A stretch of DNA of 64,000 nucleotides from Rhabditoides inermis (Eukaryota > Nematoda > Chromadorea > Rhabditida > Rhabditidae), in NCBI GenBank assembly GCA_963966185.1, contig CAWZYM010000436.1, forward strand, positions 1 through 64,000. Direction: 5' to 3'. Each line of letters opens with the position of its first letter. The first letter of the stretch is position 1. Positions 43,638 to 53,808 of the stretch are shown one piece after another. The notes beneath the pieces are model-generated. The model worked only from the letters and a program-made list of their open reading frames with translations, had not been told where the DNA came from and did no database searches. The translations under genes were made by a program, and so were the position numbers.

Positions 43638-44858
43638 CTAGCACTCGGCCTCTCCCTGCCACTGGTCCAACCCAGCCTCGTTCCTTTCAGCCTGCTCCTG
43701 CTCCTCCTCCTCGCCCCACTTCTCCTCCTCCGCTCTCTCCTCCTCCCTCTGCTCCTCCTCCTCCTCCTCGATACCCTGAGAGGCAGCCAGCAGGCGACCT
43801 GTAATGTTTACTTACAGTATCCACATCAACAAGATTACGATAGACTACAGTAACCCTGCTAAACCTCCTGTGGAGGAGATGCCGAGATACGGTAGATTAC
43901 AGTAACCCTACAGTAACCGACCGGCGGAGGCGATGACGCGGGCGTCATGGTGGCGGGCCTCGGCGATGAAGGTGAGGAGCGCCATGCGCGCCTCGATGTC
44001 CTCGATGTGATTGACGACTGAAAACACGCGGCGCTCGCTCTCCGCCCTGCAAAAAATGTGCTCATAGGCCATTCCCCTCTTTCATCAGACGACAATCATA
44101 TACGCTGGCGCGCCGGACAGACGAGAATTTTATGCAAATCTGCCCCGATTGTGTGATTTTGAGATCAAACTCGGCGGAAAATGACAAAAAAAACACTGCG
44201 AAACTTCTTTAGTCACAGAAACACACAGAGGGCTGTTGTTTACTGTACTCACTCGCGTCTTCCAATTACGGCAGACTACAGTAACAGTACCCCTCCAGCG
44301 TGCATACCTGTCCTGCAGGAGGTGCTCCATGTTGTTAGCCCAGATGGCGAGGAGATAGGGCGGGCAGTGGGGCGCGGTCCAGTCGAGGGGCGGGCGGGGG
44401 GAGGTGCGCGCGCGGGGCGGCATATCAGAGATGGCAGGCTCCTGAACGATGATTGGTCACTCGATGAGTGCAACCGCCAGGCGCCGCCGCAAAGCTGGCG
44501 CTTGCGATGCTACCTGCGCGCTCTTTTTTCTTGTATGTACTCTCTCCGAGTGAAAATGTACGCTCTACTCACTATACTGACACTCTACCATTACACTATA
44601 TTGCAGTTTTCTTCCGACGTCAGTATCTTTTTGTTTTCTATACTCACCGGCGCTTCCGGCATGGGATAGTACTGCGGGTATCCGGCGGGCGGCGGAGGGA
44701 CGCCGTAGACAGGATACTGCTGGGGAGGCCACTGGTAGCCAGGGTAGCCGACCGGCTGGCCGTCTGGGAGTACGGTGGAATACAGTATGACGGGGGAAGG
44801 AGGATTGAAGATGCAGCAACTCACAGGGCGGCAGGGGATAGTAGGGGTAGCCGGCCAT
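43638..44858 (-). CDS. Pro/Tyr/Gly-rich N-terminus, acidic C-terminus protein, unrecognised, 5 exons
   Basis: Exons 44858-44825, 44763-44648, 44441-44308, 44046-43922 and 43798-43638 join in phase into 189 residues ending in TAG. The first 50 residues are low-complexity Pro/Tyr/Gly (MAGYPYYPLPPY, then YGVPPPPAGYPQYYP), resembling PGYP-rich tails of RNA-binding or vesicle proteins. The middle holds a folded-looking helical block (YLLAIWANNMEHLLQDR, then EARMALLTFIAEARHHDARV), and the end is a long Glu-rich tract (EEEEEEQREEERAEEE) followed by Gly-Leu-Asp-Gln-Trp. No signal peptide. Probably an intracellular adaptor; I do not recognise the family. Introns carry TACAGTAACC motifs. Confidence 0.68.
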
Positions 44859-45151
44859 TGAGCCGAGAGTAGAAATGACAGGATCGCGGAAGCGAGAAAC
44901 ACAGGAGGTGGCGAGGAGCAGACACGATGATAGGATGACAAATGTGTGCATGTAAATGATCTCAGCACACGTTTATCGATTATGAGTACAGACTTCGGGG
45001 TCCTTCTCGTGTTCCATCTCTCTTTTTTCATTTGGCTCACTCATTCGAGGCAAGCCTTCTCTGCCTACACCGTTTCCGCGTCGATCATCAAACACATACA
45101 ACTTCAGATGCATGTTCGAAGTTTTTATTTCATCCGTCATCGACCGTGCTT

Positions 45152-46785
45152 CTACTGTGCAGTGGTGTTGAATGCGTACATCTTGGCTCCCTGCTCGGCC
45201 ATCGCATCGAAGGCCGGTCGATCGAGGAAGCGCCACAGCTGACGGTAGCCATTGCACTCGTGCCATCGACATGCGAACACCACTCCCTTCTGAGAGTACG
45301 AGACGTTCACGCCGTGGAACCTGAACTACCGTATACCTATACGTGAGGTGCCTGAAGGAAGTGGGGGGGGAGGGAGGGAGAGAGGGAGGGAGAGAGGGAG
45401 AGGGAGAGGGAGGGAGAGAGAGAGAGAGAGGGAGAGAGAGAGAGAGAGAGGGGGAGGGAGGGAGAAAGATGGAGGGAGAGAGACCCACTTAAAGTCCTGC
45501 TTGTTCAGCGAGAACAGCTCTTGCGTTCCCATGATTTGGAAGCTGCCCTGAAATGGGAAAAGGTGAAGTAGGGTAGCCTCAAGAGACCCTGTACTCTGCG
45601 TACTCTTCGATAAGTAAGTACTCTGCGAGGGTCGAAGGAAAACCTGTGGCACAAAAACCCACGACAACTCACACCTAGGTCTTCTTCGAAATGAGAATGT
45701 TGATTGGGAGGATCATTATGTCGCCAACCTTGACCCCATTGACGTGCACGAAGAAGTTTTTGTCGTACGGCCGGAACAGGAAGCAGAAGTGCGTGTCGTT
45801 GTCGGCATTCAGGTGCAGCTGGGTGGTGAAAGTCTTATTCTTCGAAACTTTGTCGAACTAGAGTTTTGGTTGTGTTTCGAAGGAAGTTTGAAAGATACCG
45901 CTGCTTGGTGAGGTATACGCGTATACGACATGATCACGCAATGCACTTTTAAATTTGCGGACACTCTTTTTTCACATTCGTGTAATAAAATGTGGTTGAA
46001 CATGACACTGTATCTTCTATCTTGTATCATTTGTGTCGTATCTGATCGTGGAGGCCCATCGGCTCATGCTTTGGTACAACTGACAATAAACGTGAGGTTG
46101 TTGTTGTTGAGTGACACAACCTGTGCGGCTGGCTGTTCATTGCGTGATATCTCAGCCCACCTGTGTGGTGCAGTTGGACTCTTGCGTGTATTTGAGACGC
46201 GGCTGGTATTCGGGCTGATCGTCACACGTACGGTAGCACTGAACACAAAGCAATTTGCGACAAACTTAAAGGAACAGGGGCGTTTAGCGGATGCCTTGGG
46301 TAACAGAAATTTGGAAATTTGCGCGAAATTGCGCTTGTATGTTTCAGACAAAGTTGCAAACAGGAATCGAACTCGCGAGCGCGAGAGTAATAGCCCACTT
46401 TCTTATCCACTACGCCACACCACTTCTTGGGTCGGAGCGCACAGAGACCGCTCTGTTACCCGAGAGGGTGACAGAAGCGTGAGGAAGTGGATGAACTATC
46501 GATCGATCAAATGTGTGCATCGCAATATCACATGGCGCTGTTTTCGCACCTCTTTTTTTGCGGTTCGCGCCACTTTCCGCATTTGAACGATAAATTACCC
46601 AACACGCTTGGGTAATTGACTGGGTAACGCGGTAACGGACTTGTATCGTTCAATTTTTGTATATCTTACATTTCAATGTGTCAACTATCGCCCTGGAGGT
46701 CAAAATTATGCGCCACTGTACCTTTAACACATATTCAGAATCAGAGACATAACCACCGGCTGAGAGAGAGAGAGAGAGTGAGAGT

Positions 46786-46825
<40 letters not shown>

Positions 46826-46929
46826 AGCAGGCGGTGCACTTTCTTTCACTTTCATTTTTCATTGTTTACCTCGTAAGCGATGACAGTTCCGAAAACGAAA
46901 AGCAATATGTACAGTGGCAGCGTGTTCAT
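45152..46929 (-). CDS. Secreted galectin-like protein, 5 exons, in-frame TAG after exon 3
   Basis: Exons 46929-46870, 46238-46161, 45857-45675, 45547-45489 and 45320-45152. Exon 1 encodes a signal peptide, MNTLPLYILLFVFGTVIAYE. Exon 2 is Cys-containing (CYRTCDDQPEYQPR). Exon 3 has a galectin-type beta-sandwich pattern, THFCFLFRPYDKNFFVHVNG followed by VGDIMILPI, but lacks a clear sugar-binding HxNPR/WxxE set. Exon 3 ends in TAG exactly at its GTGTGA donor; exons 4 and 5 (FQIMGTQELFSLN; VVFACRWHECNGYRQLWRFL; end FNTTAQ) continue in the same frame. Either the protein stops at exon 3, or a different donor (for example GTTGGC after VNGVK) is used, or the stop is read through or is a lesion. Intron 1 is large and contains a tRNA-like segment, repeat R4 and (GA)n. 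Confidence 0.6.
45362..45484. repeat. GGGA/GA simple repeat in galectin-like gene intron
   Basis: Purine tract filling the intron between exons 45547/45489 and 45320/45152. Confidence 0.95.
46368..46440 (-). repeat. tRNA-like (SINE head) sequence in galectin-like gene intron
   Basis: On the - strand GTGGCGTAGTGGATAAGAAA (box A-like) and GAGTTCGATTCC (box B-like) are spaced as in tRNA. No acceptor stem, so tRNA-derived repeat is preferred. Confidence 0.5.
46575..46735. repeat. Dispersed repeat R4, copy 1
   Basis: GGTAACGCGGTAAC, TTGTATCGTT, and ATTATGCGCCACTGTACC blocks recur in the same order at about 63785-63920. The copy lies in intron 1 of the galectin-like gene, next to a (GA)n run (46763-46825). 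Confidence 0.65.
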
Positions 46930-47109
46930 CCTGAATGACTGCGACTGTGATGCAATCGATGTCAGCTGCTGATGGACTATTGATGAAGATGTTTATGCAA
47001 TACTGAAGGGCATAGAAACGTCATCAAGTATATGAAGTCAACGGCAGATTCTGTGTGCCTGATAAAATCATGGTCGAGAAGTTCAACGTAAGTATCAATA
47101 CCAATTGCT

Positions 47110-47275
47110 TACATCTACTGCATTCATGTATCCCAAAATCTCAGATTATAAATAAAAAAATTAAAAAGATATTGATTGCAACCATAAATATTTATTGCAT
47201 TCATGTATCCCAAAATCTCAGATCATCAATACAAAAATTAAAAAGATATTGATTGCAACCATAAATGTTTATTTC
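47110..47275. repeat. Tandem duplication of ~92-bp unit (R3 family)
   Basis: Two copies of a unit containing TGCATTCATGTATCCCAAAA, CTCAGAT and AAAAAGATATTGATTGCAAC, in tandem. Part of the unit plus downstream DNA recurs at 55352-55465, and the TATCCCA segment recurs near 49388-49425. Confidence 0.8.
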
Positions 47276-47910
47276 TTCGCACATGAACAGGTTGATTTTC
47301 CTCTCGGTCATCTATGAGAATGTACCCCATTCCTTTCGTTTTGTCTGAAGTCTGGAAGTAGAGACGGTGACATCGTCCCACAAAAAACTGCGCCGATTCA
47401 TGATTATCACATTATTCGCCGCCTTTTTCTTTTCAATGCGGCGAAATGTTATGTAACTAATAATAATAGTAATAAAAACAATATAATCAATGATCATGAC
47501 TGGGCAACATCATTTGCCATTTCGGGCATGAATACCCAGCTGGTACTGCGACTATCATTTTCGACGGGGTCAATGCACCTATCCTCAAAGTTTTATTCTA
47601 ATTTTATGCAATTTTTTTCTTAAAGTTAGAGTTGAAGAAGCACACTCTTCTAAATTTCGTGTGTAAACTGCGACCACTATGTAAAAAAAAACACCAAAAT
47701 GCACCGACAGGTTGATCACATGTGCAATGTATTTTTTTGTTGGTGTTCTTGTCATCATCATTTATTTATTGCATCTAAACAATATTTTACGGATCAATGG
47801 TATACATATACACCTATATGATCACAGGAACGTCGAGAAAATTTTAGAGGAGTTTCAATTGTTCATCGATTAGGGAAAGGAAATCTGAGTACGGTAGGAA
47901 ATACATACTG

Positions 47911-48795
47911 ACACGGGCAGCCCACGCACTTGTGGTGGCAGATTTTGATGTAATTAAGAACCTGTACCCAACTTTTTACGCTGAATCTGAATATGACCAT
48001 AACTTTCCCAAAATAGCACTTTGAAGCGGGTTTGGCCCCGCACCGAATAGACTACCCTTGAAAACGACCTGTCAAACAACATCAGTGCGGCGGAATGGTT
48101 TGTGAGTTAGGAAATCGGAAATGACGGTCAGTGCTTCTATCCTCCCTGCTGCCAATGTTTTTTGCAGAGTAATATACCGAAAGCAAAATCATAACTGTTT
48201 ATAACATCCATGTTTTTGCATAACCATGCATCCGATGCAATAGAAGTTCTCGCATTTTGGACATCTTATTTTCCTTTCCGACTTTCCAGTGACTTTCCAG
48301 ACTGACTTTCCAGAAGAAAGAATGGAATAAATCGCAGCATGATCCGTGAAGGAGGGCCAAGAATCAACAATAAGTACAATCTCGTGAAGAAAAGAAAGAT
48401 CTCCATCACTACATACCTCGTGTTGTCATTATCACGTGGACCAATCAGCGATCGACAACCGAGCGAGTACTCGCTGTGATTCGAATTTACATAATTATGT
48501 AAAATCGAGTTGGAACGTCTTGTGGCGAAAATAAAAACTCGCAAAAAACACTGGCAGCAGCGAGGATAGAACCACCGACCGTCATTTTCGATTTCCTAAC
48601 TCACTAACCATTCCGCCGCGCTGCTGTTGTTTGACAGGTCGTTTTCAAGGATAGTCTATTCGGTGCGGGGCCAAATCCGCTTCAAAGAGCTATTCTGGGA
48701 AAGTAATTGTCATATTCGGATTCAGCGTGAAAAGTTGTGTATAGGTTCTTAATTACATCAAAATCTGCCACCACAAGTGCGTGGGCTGCCCGTGT
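47911..48795. mobile_element. Palindromic (foldback) element B with tRNA-like arms
   Basis: Arms 47911-48169 and 48537-48795, both 259 bp, are inverted copies around a 367-bp centre. Each arm carries GCGGAATGGTTAGTGAGTTA-type box A and a GGTTCTATCC-type box B. Ends read ACACGGGCAGCCC and its inverse. Same architecture as element A at 22211-22979 but with unrelated arm sequence. Confidence 0.85.
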
Positions 48796-48942
48796 GAGCG
48801 GAATTTTATTTACAATTTCGAAGCAACGGTGAGTGAAGAAAGCTTTAATTGTCTTGGTATTTGTTTTGCGTTCGCATGATCTCCTATAAATTAAAACGAT
48901 GTTTGGAACTTGAACGTGTCTGACTACACCTTGTAAGGTATT

Positions 48943-49270
48943 GTGCTGCGCCAATACCTATTGTGCGGTTTCTCTGTATACGTCATCGCTGATGCGATGG
49001 AATGCTTTGGCAATCACGTCTCACAACATCGAGCGCGCTCGCCGGCTCGTTCCCATCACATCGGGAGTGCCCGTTGTATCAGATCATCCCATCTCCACTC
49101 ATGTGTTGTGATTGCATTCTCGCCCACGACACCGGCCAGTCGAGGGTGGATAGGTTGTTCTGTGTCGTCTCTCCACACTAGGTGGAGTGACATTGGGTCT
49201 ACCTCACAAGTAGTTCTGACGAAAACTTCTCTACCTGTACTCGCTGATATTTGGCGCGTTTGCGGTAGGT
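48943..49270 (+). other. Open frame without recognised product
   Basis: A 122-residue frame with a possible GT donor near 49265. Composition is Ser/His/Arg-rich and not family-like. May be a 5' exon of the + strand exons at 50184-50493, but no phase-consistent link was found. Confidence 0.2.
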
Positions 49271-49444
49271 TCCTCTCGCTTTCGTCGTTTGTTTTCTTGA
49301 TTTTTTTTTGAATGATTTATGGTAGATATCGTGTTTGTTTGTGCATTTTTACAGTCGCTCTATCTATGTGAAGAGACGTGCAGAGACTTACATCTACTGC
49401 ATCCACGTATCCCACAGAGATTCCAAATGTAAAAATCCTAGATT

Positions 49445-49720
49445 GTCAATGGGGCTGACCTAACATCGATGCAATACCCCGTTGCAATGCAAGAATCGTT
49501 GTATTTTGCAAGAATTCTTGCAAAAAGCAAGAAATCTTGCATTGCAATCTCACACTGACAAGAATTGTTGTCATGTCCACCGAACGTGTTACAAAATACT
49601 CCGCAGAAATACAAACTTCTTTTCACATACGACTTTTAGCAGCATTGCGCTCGCCGCGGGCCCCCCGTATAAATGTTGGGCCCCACGCGATCGATAACAG
49701 CTGACTCGATTTCTGATATA
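49445..49720 (+). repeat. Dispersed repeat R2, copy 1
   Basis: About 275 bp present in inverted orientation at 55062-55340 with about 90 percent identity by eye. It contains the 18-bp perfect palindrome TTGCAAGAATTCTTGCAA and ends in a GGGCCCCACGCGATCG-type block. Confidence 0.85.
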
Positions 49721-50183
49721 CGAAAATTTTACGTTTCTTTTTTGTGTTTGTTGCGTTTTTAATAATTTAATTTTCGTATATGCGGCTGCGATTGTTGTTC
49801 ATCGCGTACGAGTAACTTGTAATCATTTTGTATGTAATTGTTTGCAGTAGGTGATTTTGCAGTCGCTGAAAAATGAATATACAGTGTTCTCGTAACGTAG
49901 TAGATGAACAAAGTTGTATTGTTCGCTTATTTCGCTTCAAGGATAGGACAACATGCGCGATTTGTTGTTCCATTTATCTTTTTTTCTAGGGGTTGGCTTC
50001 GGCTGTCTAGGCCACTCGCCGGCGTGTTCAACCAGGACAGCTTCGGTGAGGTGAGATACGTGTGTTTTGTTGTCATTGCTCTTCAAATGTTTGTACCCAA
50101 CTATTCTCAAACACTTTTTATTACCTGAATTGGATTTCATTCACTTGTTTTATGAGGTTGCAAACATCTTGTTTTCCGTTCAG

Positions 50184-50493
50184 TTGGGCCTATGTGGTGT
50201 GCGACGCCGACAAGCACACTCTGGTGCAGGTCAAGAACAAGAAGGCGCCGATGGCGAGGAGGAGGAAGATGGGAGGCAACGAGGAGGATGAAGCAGACGT
50301 ACAGGTAAGCATGTTACGTGTTCGCAATCCCGTTTTACATTATAGTTCACATTACAAGTTTGAGTTGGTAGAGTGATGGTCTTCCTTTGTATGTGTATTT
50401 TATAAGTGATCAAGTACAAACTTTCGTTTTCAGATGTCGTGGTATGCAGTGAACGATTTGCGAGGAGTTGGACAAGCACACTCACTTGAAACC
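50184..50493 (+). CDS. Two exons of an unrecognised + strand gene
   Basis: Exon 50184-50304, after TTCCGTTCAG and before GTAAGC, encodes WAYVVCDADKHTLVQVKNKK followed by a Lys/Arg and Glu/Asp-rich stretch. It joins at phase 0 to an exon from 50434 (SWYAVNDLRGVGQAHSLET) with a possible donor at 50494. An upstream exon at about 49988-50051 (GVFNQDSFGE in one frame) has good splice sites but its phase does not fit the next exon in that frame. No family recognised. Confidence 0.35.
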
Positions 50494-50738
50494 GTGTGTT
50501 TTTTTTATTATTTTTTTAACATTCATATTTTTGTTTTGATTTCTAATACATTGATTGATATAATTGTGGTGTGTTTATCATGGTTGTTCATGGTGCGTGA
50601 GGGTTTATATGTATATATTCAATACACAATTACATTTAGAGGATACAATTGTGCGAGTGTACGGTAACAAAATATACAATTTGATTTCCCAGATACTTAG
50701 TTTTGTATAGGATATAATACTGCTATGTAGGTTCTCTA

Positions 50739-52276
50739 TTACATCATGGCTAGTCTGCGGGCAGTGGCTGGCCACTTGCGCCGCTCCACCCTGGTGAGAT
50801 TGGCAGGCATTGGGGGAAGGCGGAGAGGAGGGAGGGGGAGGGAGGGGTCGAAGGTGCGGATCGCCGCAATCTCCTCAGGCATATGCCCGCGCTGATCCCT
50901 GATGATGTTCGCCAACACAAAGGCCGACTTTACCAGTACCGCTGTCTGAGACACATCTCCAGTCCTGATCTTCCCCTCGAAGATACGGAAGAGATTCTTC
51001 ATGCTGTAATGTAGATATGGTGACGAGATTGATTTTATTGATTTCTACTCACTGGCCAAAGCCCATTTCCACCCCAATCCTTGTCTGTGAGTGTCGGTGG
51101 TTGAATCTAGCCTCAGGAGAGCCACGAGGCGGATTCGGGAACGGGGTGATCATCCTACATTGATGTGTGCTTGTAATAGGTTAATTGGTATGCATATGAT
51201 GGGTACGGTAATCACATTGTAATTGTACCATGTTTTCGCCGCGAACGCAGCGTCTCCAAGAAGGACTGCGTTGGGAAAGGGGAGAGCGCCGTTCTCGAGG
51301 TGACGGTAGAGCGCACTGCTGCGAAATGCGCTCATGTCGTGCGAGCCACCTGAGAGATAACAAAAACATTTAGCACTCTTCTCATACCAGGCTGACAACG
51401 TCCGAGCCAGAGAACGCGACCTGCCACGTCGGTGACTGTGATGAATTTGATCGAGTACTTCTTGTCCCTCAATGCCGTTTATCAGAGAGTTTCTTATTGA
51501 ATTACATTATAATGTTCACCTGTTGCGGAAGGTTGCCGCATCTCTCCTCCATCTCGGTTTGTGAATGTCGATTTGAGTTCCGTCAATCAACCCGCAGACG
51601 AGTCTCAAGTCACTCCTTCTGCTATTCATGTGTTCCATCACTCTATAATAGGTTTAATATGGAGTTATAAGCGATCTATATGTTCAATTACCCACCTGAG
51701 AGCAGTGGGATTGCGCGGCCAGCAGATGAATTCTCCGGCCAGACCAGCGACAGCACGCGCAACAACGCCCACGAATTGGTGCGCCTATGATTACTTATAT
51801 TTGTAATACTGAAATGCTAAATGTTTACCGTCGTTCTGGAAACACCCATGCTGTCTCCCAACTTGGTGTACGCCTGCCCGCCTCCCAAGTAGCTCACGTA
51901 CAGCAAGATACGGTCAGTCAACTGTTTTTGCAAAAATTTCATAAGCTTCATGGGTGGTCTACATAGGAACTAACCGAAACGACGTGTTTACAGTGCCTCT
52001 TGAACATGATCCGAGGCGCGATCCGCTGAGCCAAGGCTTCCACGTCCTGTCTTCTCATCAGAAATCTACAACTACTGGGCTTATCAGATAGAGGCAATTA
52101 TACTTGGTGATGAAATCTATGTCGCTGAGACGGTGAGAGAGACGGTCACGAAAGTAACGCCTTGCCCTCATTCTGTTTTCCTGCCGATTCAGAAAACGCT
52201 GACGCCGCCGAGCAAGGATCAGGGGATGAGCCATCTTGAGAGATCTTCGTGGGTGGTATAATCGTGGTTGGTCCAA
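50739..52276 (-). CDS. PIF/Harbinger (HARBI1-like) transposase, 9 exons, intact
   Basis: Exons 52276-52104, 52065-51975, 51921-51829, 51784-51696, 51642-51520, 51467-51388, 51349-51229, 51154-51053 and 51003-50739 join in phase into 378 residues ending in TAA. The DDE nuclease pattern is complete: LIDGTQID (Asp about 169), GSHDMSAFRSS, LLGDAAF (Asp about 249) and RIGVEMGFGQMK (Glu about 286). The N-terminal part (FKRHCKHVV, then YLGGGQAYTKLGDSMGVSRTT) matches the helix-turn-helix region of Harbinger nucleases. Eight small introns (about 38-105 bp) and no stop suggest a maintained, possibly domesticated gene like vertebrate HARBI1, though active Harbinger elements also carry introns. No terminal inverted repeats were found around it. 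The intron before exon 6 uses an unusual ATTGAG acceptor. Confidence 0.87.
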
Positions 52277-52362
52277 TTATGTACAGATATTAAAACGTTA
52301 TATACGTTGTTAGGTGTTGGCTAATGCGATTATAGTAATTGTTTATTGCAACAAAGATTACA

Positions 52363-53581
52363 TTACAGATCGAAAAGCACACCCAAATCATAGGCCATAG
52401 AGTTGACCTCCAGCCACAGAGCATATAGAGTATCCGCAACCATTATTCCGTCTTCCATGGGCTGCCTCAAGATCATCTCCTCTGGCTCAGGCATCTCGTC
52501 GTCCAGACCCTCGTCCGCCTCGTTCAGGTAAAACTCCGTGTAGTTCTGGTCCACATACGACGGTTCATCCTCCTCCTCTCCAAGCCCTCCCTGGAAGACA
52601 GCCATCTTGATACCGCCGTACATGTTGACGACGTTATCCTCCCACGGGTCGAGCGTCACCGTGTCGTCCCCCTGCCCAGTTGCGCGCAGCTCACGGATCC
52701 GCGTCTTAAACATACGGTAAGAGTGATACTGTATGGTGACTAACCGCGACATAGCTCTTCATCTGACCGAGCAATCGACGCATTTGATCCTCGTTTGCCG
52801 TTTTTAGGACACCCATCACCTCTGCAGAGTGAGCCAGGTCCTCTACAGTCTGTTTGTAGACTGTGTACGACACCTGGAACATTCAATTATATACGTTCAA
52901 AGTTGTACAAGGATACTGTAGACCACCCACAAAGTTGTACAAGGATACTGTAGATCACCCACAAAGTTGTGTGAGGGTACTGTAGACCACCCACAAAGTT
53001 GTACAAGGATACTGTAGACTGTAGACCACCCACAAAGTTGTACAAGGATACTGTAGACTGTAGACCACCCACAAAGTTGTGTGAGGGTACTGTAGACCAC
53101 CCACAAAGTTGTACAAGGATACTGTAGACCACCCACAAAGTTGTACAAGGATACTGTAGACTGTAGACCACCCACAAAGTTGTGTGAGGGTACTGTAGAC
53201 CACCCACAAAGTTGTGTGAGGGTACTGTAGACCACCCACAAAGTTGTGTGAGGGTACTGTAGACCACCCACAAAGTTGTACAAGGATACTGTAGACTGTA
53301 GACCACCCACAAAGTTGTACAAGGATACTGTAGACCACCCACAAAGTTGTACAAGGATACTGTAGACTGTAGACCACCCACAAAGTTGTACAAGGATACT
53401 GTAGACCACCCACAAAGTTGTGTGAGGGTACTGTAGACTGTAGACCACCCACCTTGGTCCTGTTGAAAAAGATGTCGGACTTGCCGAGCACCTCCTCAGT
53501 GAACCCGCGAAGTATCACTTGCGCTTCGATCTTGATGGGCTCGAACTGTAGGAGAGCAGTCTTGGTGCCCTTGGGCAGCAT
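52363..53581 (-). CDS. Unrecognised acidic protein, 3 exons, minisatellite intron
   Basis: Exons 53581-53453, 52873-52745 and 52704-52363 join at phase 0 into 199 residues. The first two exons encode a helical, mixed-charge block (ALLQFEPIKIEAQVIL, then TVYKQTVEDLAHSAEVMGVL) and the last a strongly acidic tail (GGLGEEEDEPSYVDQNYTEF; DEGLDDEMPEPEEMI) that ends in a hydrophobic YDLGVLFDL. No signal peptide. I recognise no family. It is 0.2 kb downstream of the next gene on the same strand (53809-54969), so the two could be co-transcribed. Intron 1 consists almost wholly of 16 tandem units (see separate entry). Confidence 0.65.
52898..53451. repeat. Minisatellite, 16 units of 32 or 39 bp
   Basis: Unit consensus on the + strand: acaaagttgt + (acaaggatac or gtgagggtac) + tgtagaccaccc. 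Six units carry an extra 7-bp tagactg duplication, making 39 bp. The array occupies 52898-53451 of the 52874-53452 intron. Frames through it repeat LYNFVGGLQSTVS and are artefacts. Confidence 0.97.
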
Positions 53582-53808
53582 CCTGTTGCTACAGTTATCA
53601 CAATTCTGTATTACCTGGTTTTATCGGTATGTTTTATTAATGTTGAAACATTAGATATTGAGTCAAATTACAGACGATTCTTCGATAAACTTTTATTCCA
53701 ACAAAAAACAAAAGTATGAGAACACAAACCTAACGAGGTCAAAACAAAAGTCACAACATGTATAACGAAATTAGTGAACATCAAGGTAACGGATAGAGGA
53801 TAATCTAG

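Larger units (their letters stand above)
46930..48942. other. Repeat-filled intergenic region
   Basis: About 2 kb upstream of the galectin-like gene, holding a ~92-bp tandem duplication and palindromic element B. No gene recognised. Confidence 0.6.

Noticed and set aside
46590..46640. Spliced-leader RNA candidate: the - strand contains AATTACCCAAG, shared with nematode SL1
   Set aside because: The match is 11 bases inside a local hairpin (ATTACCCAA..TTGGGTAAT) and is not followed by a donor or Sm site in the expected places.
52897..53581. Three long - strand frames of 168-208 residues repeating LYNFVGGLQSTVS
   Set aside because: They come from the 32/39-bp minisatellite inside an intron; the flanking exons splice in phase without it.
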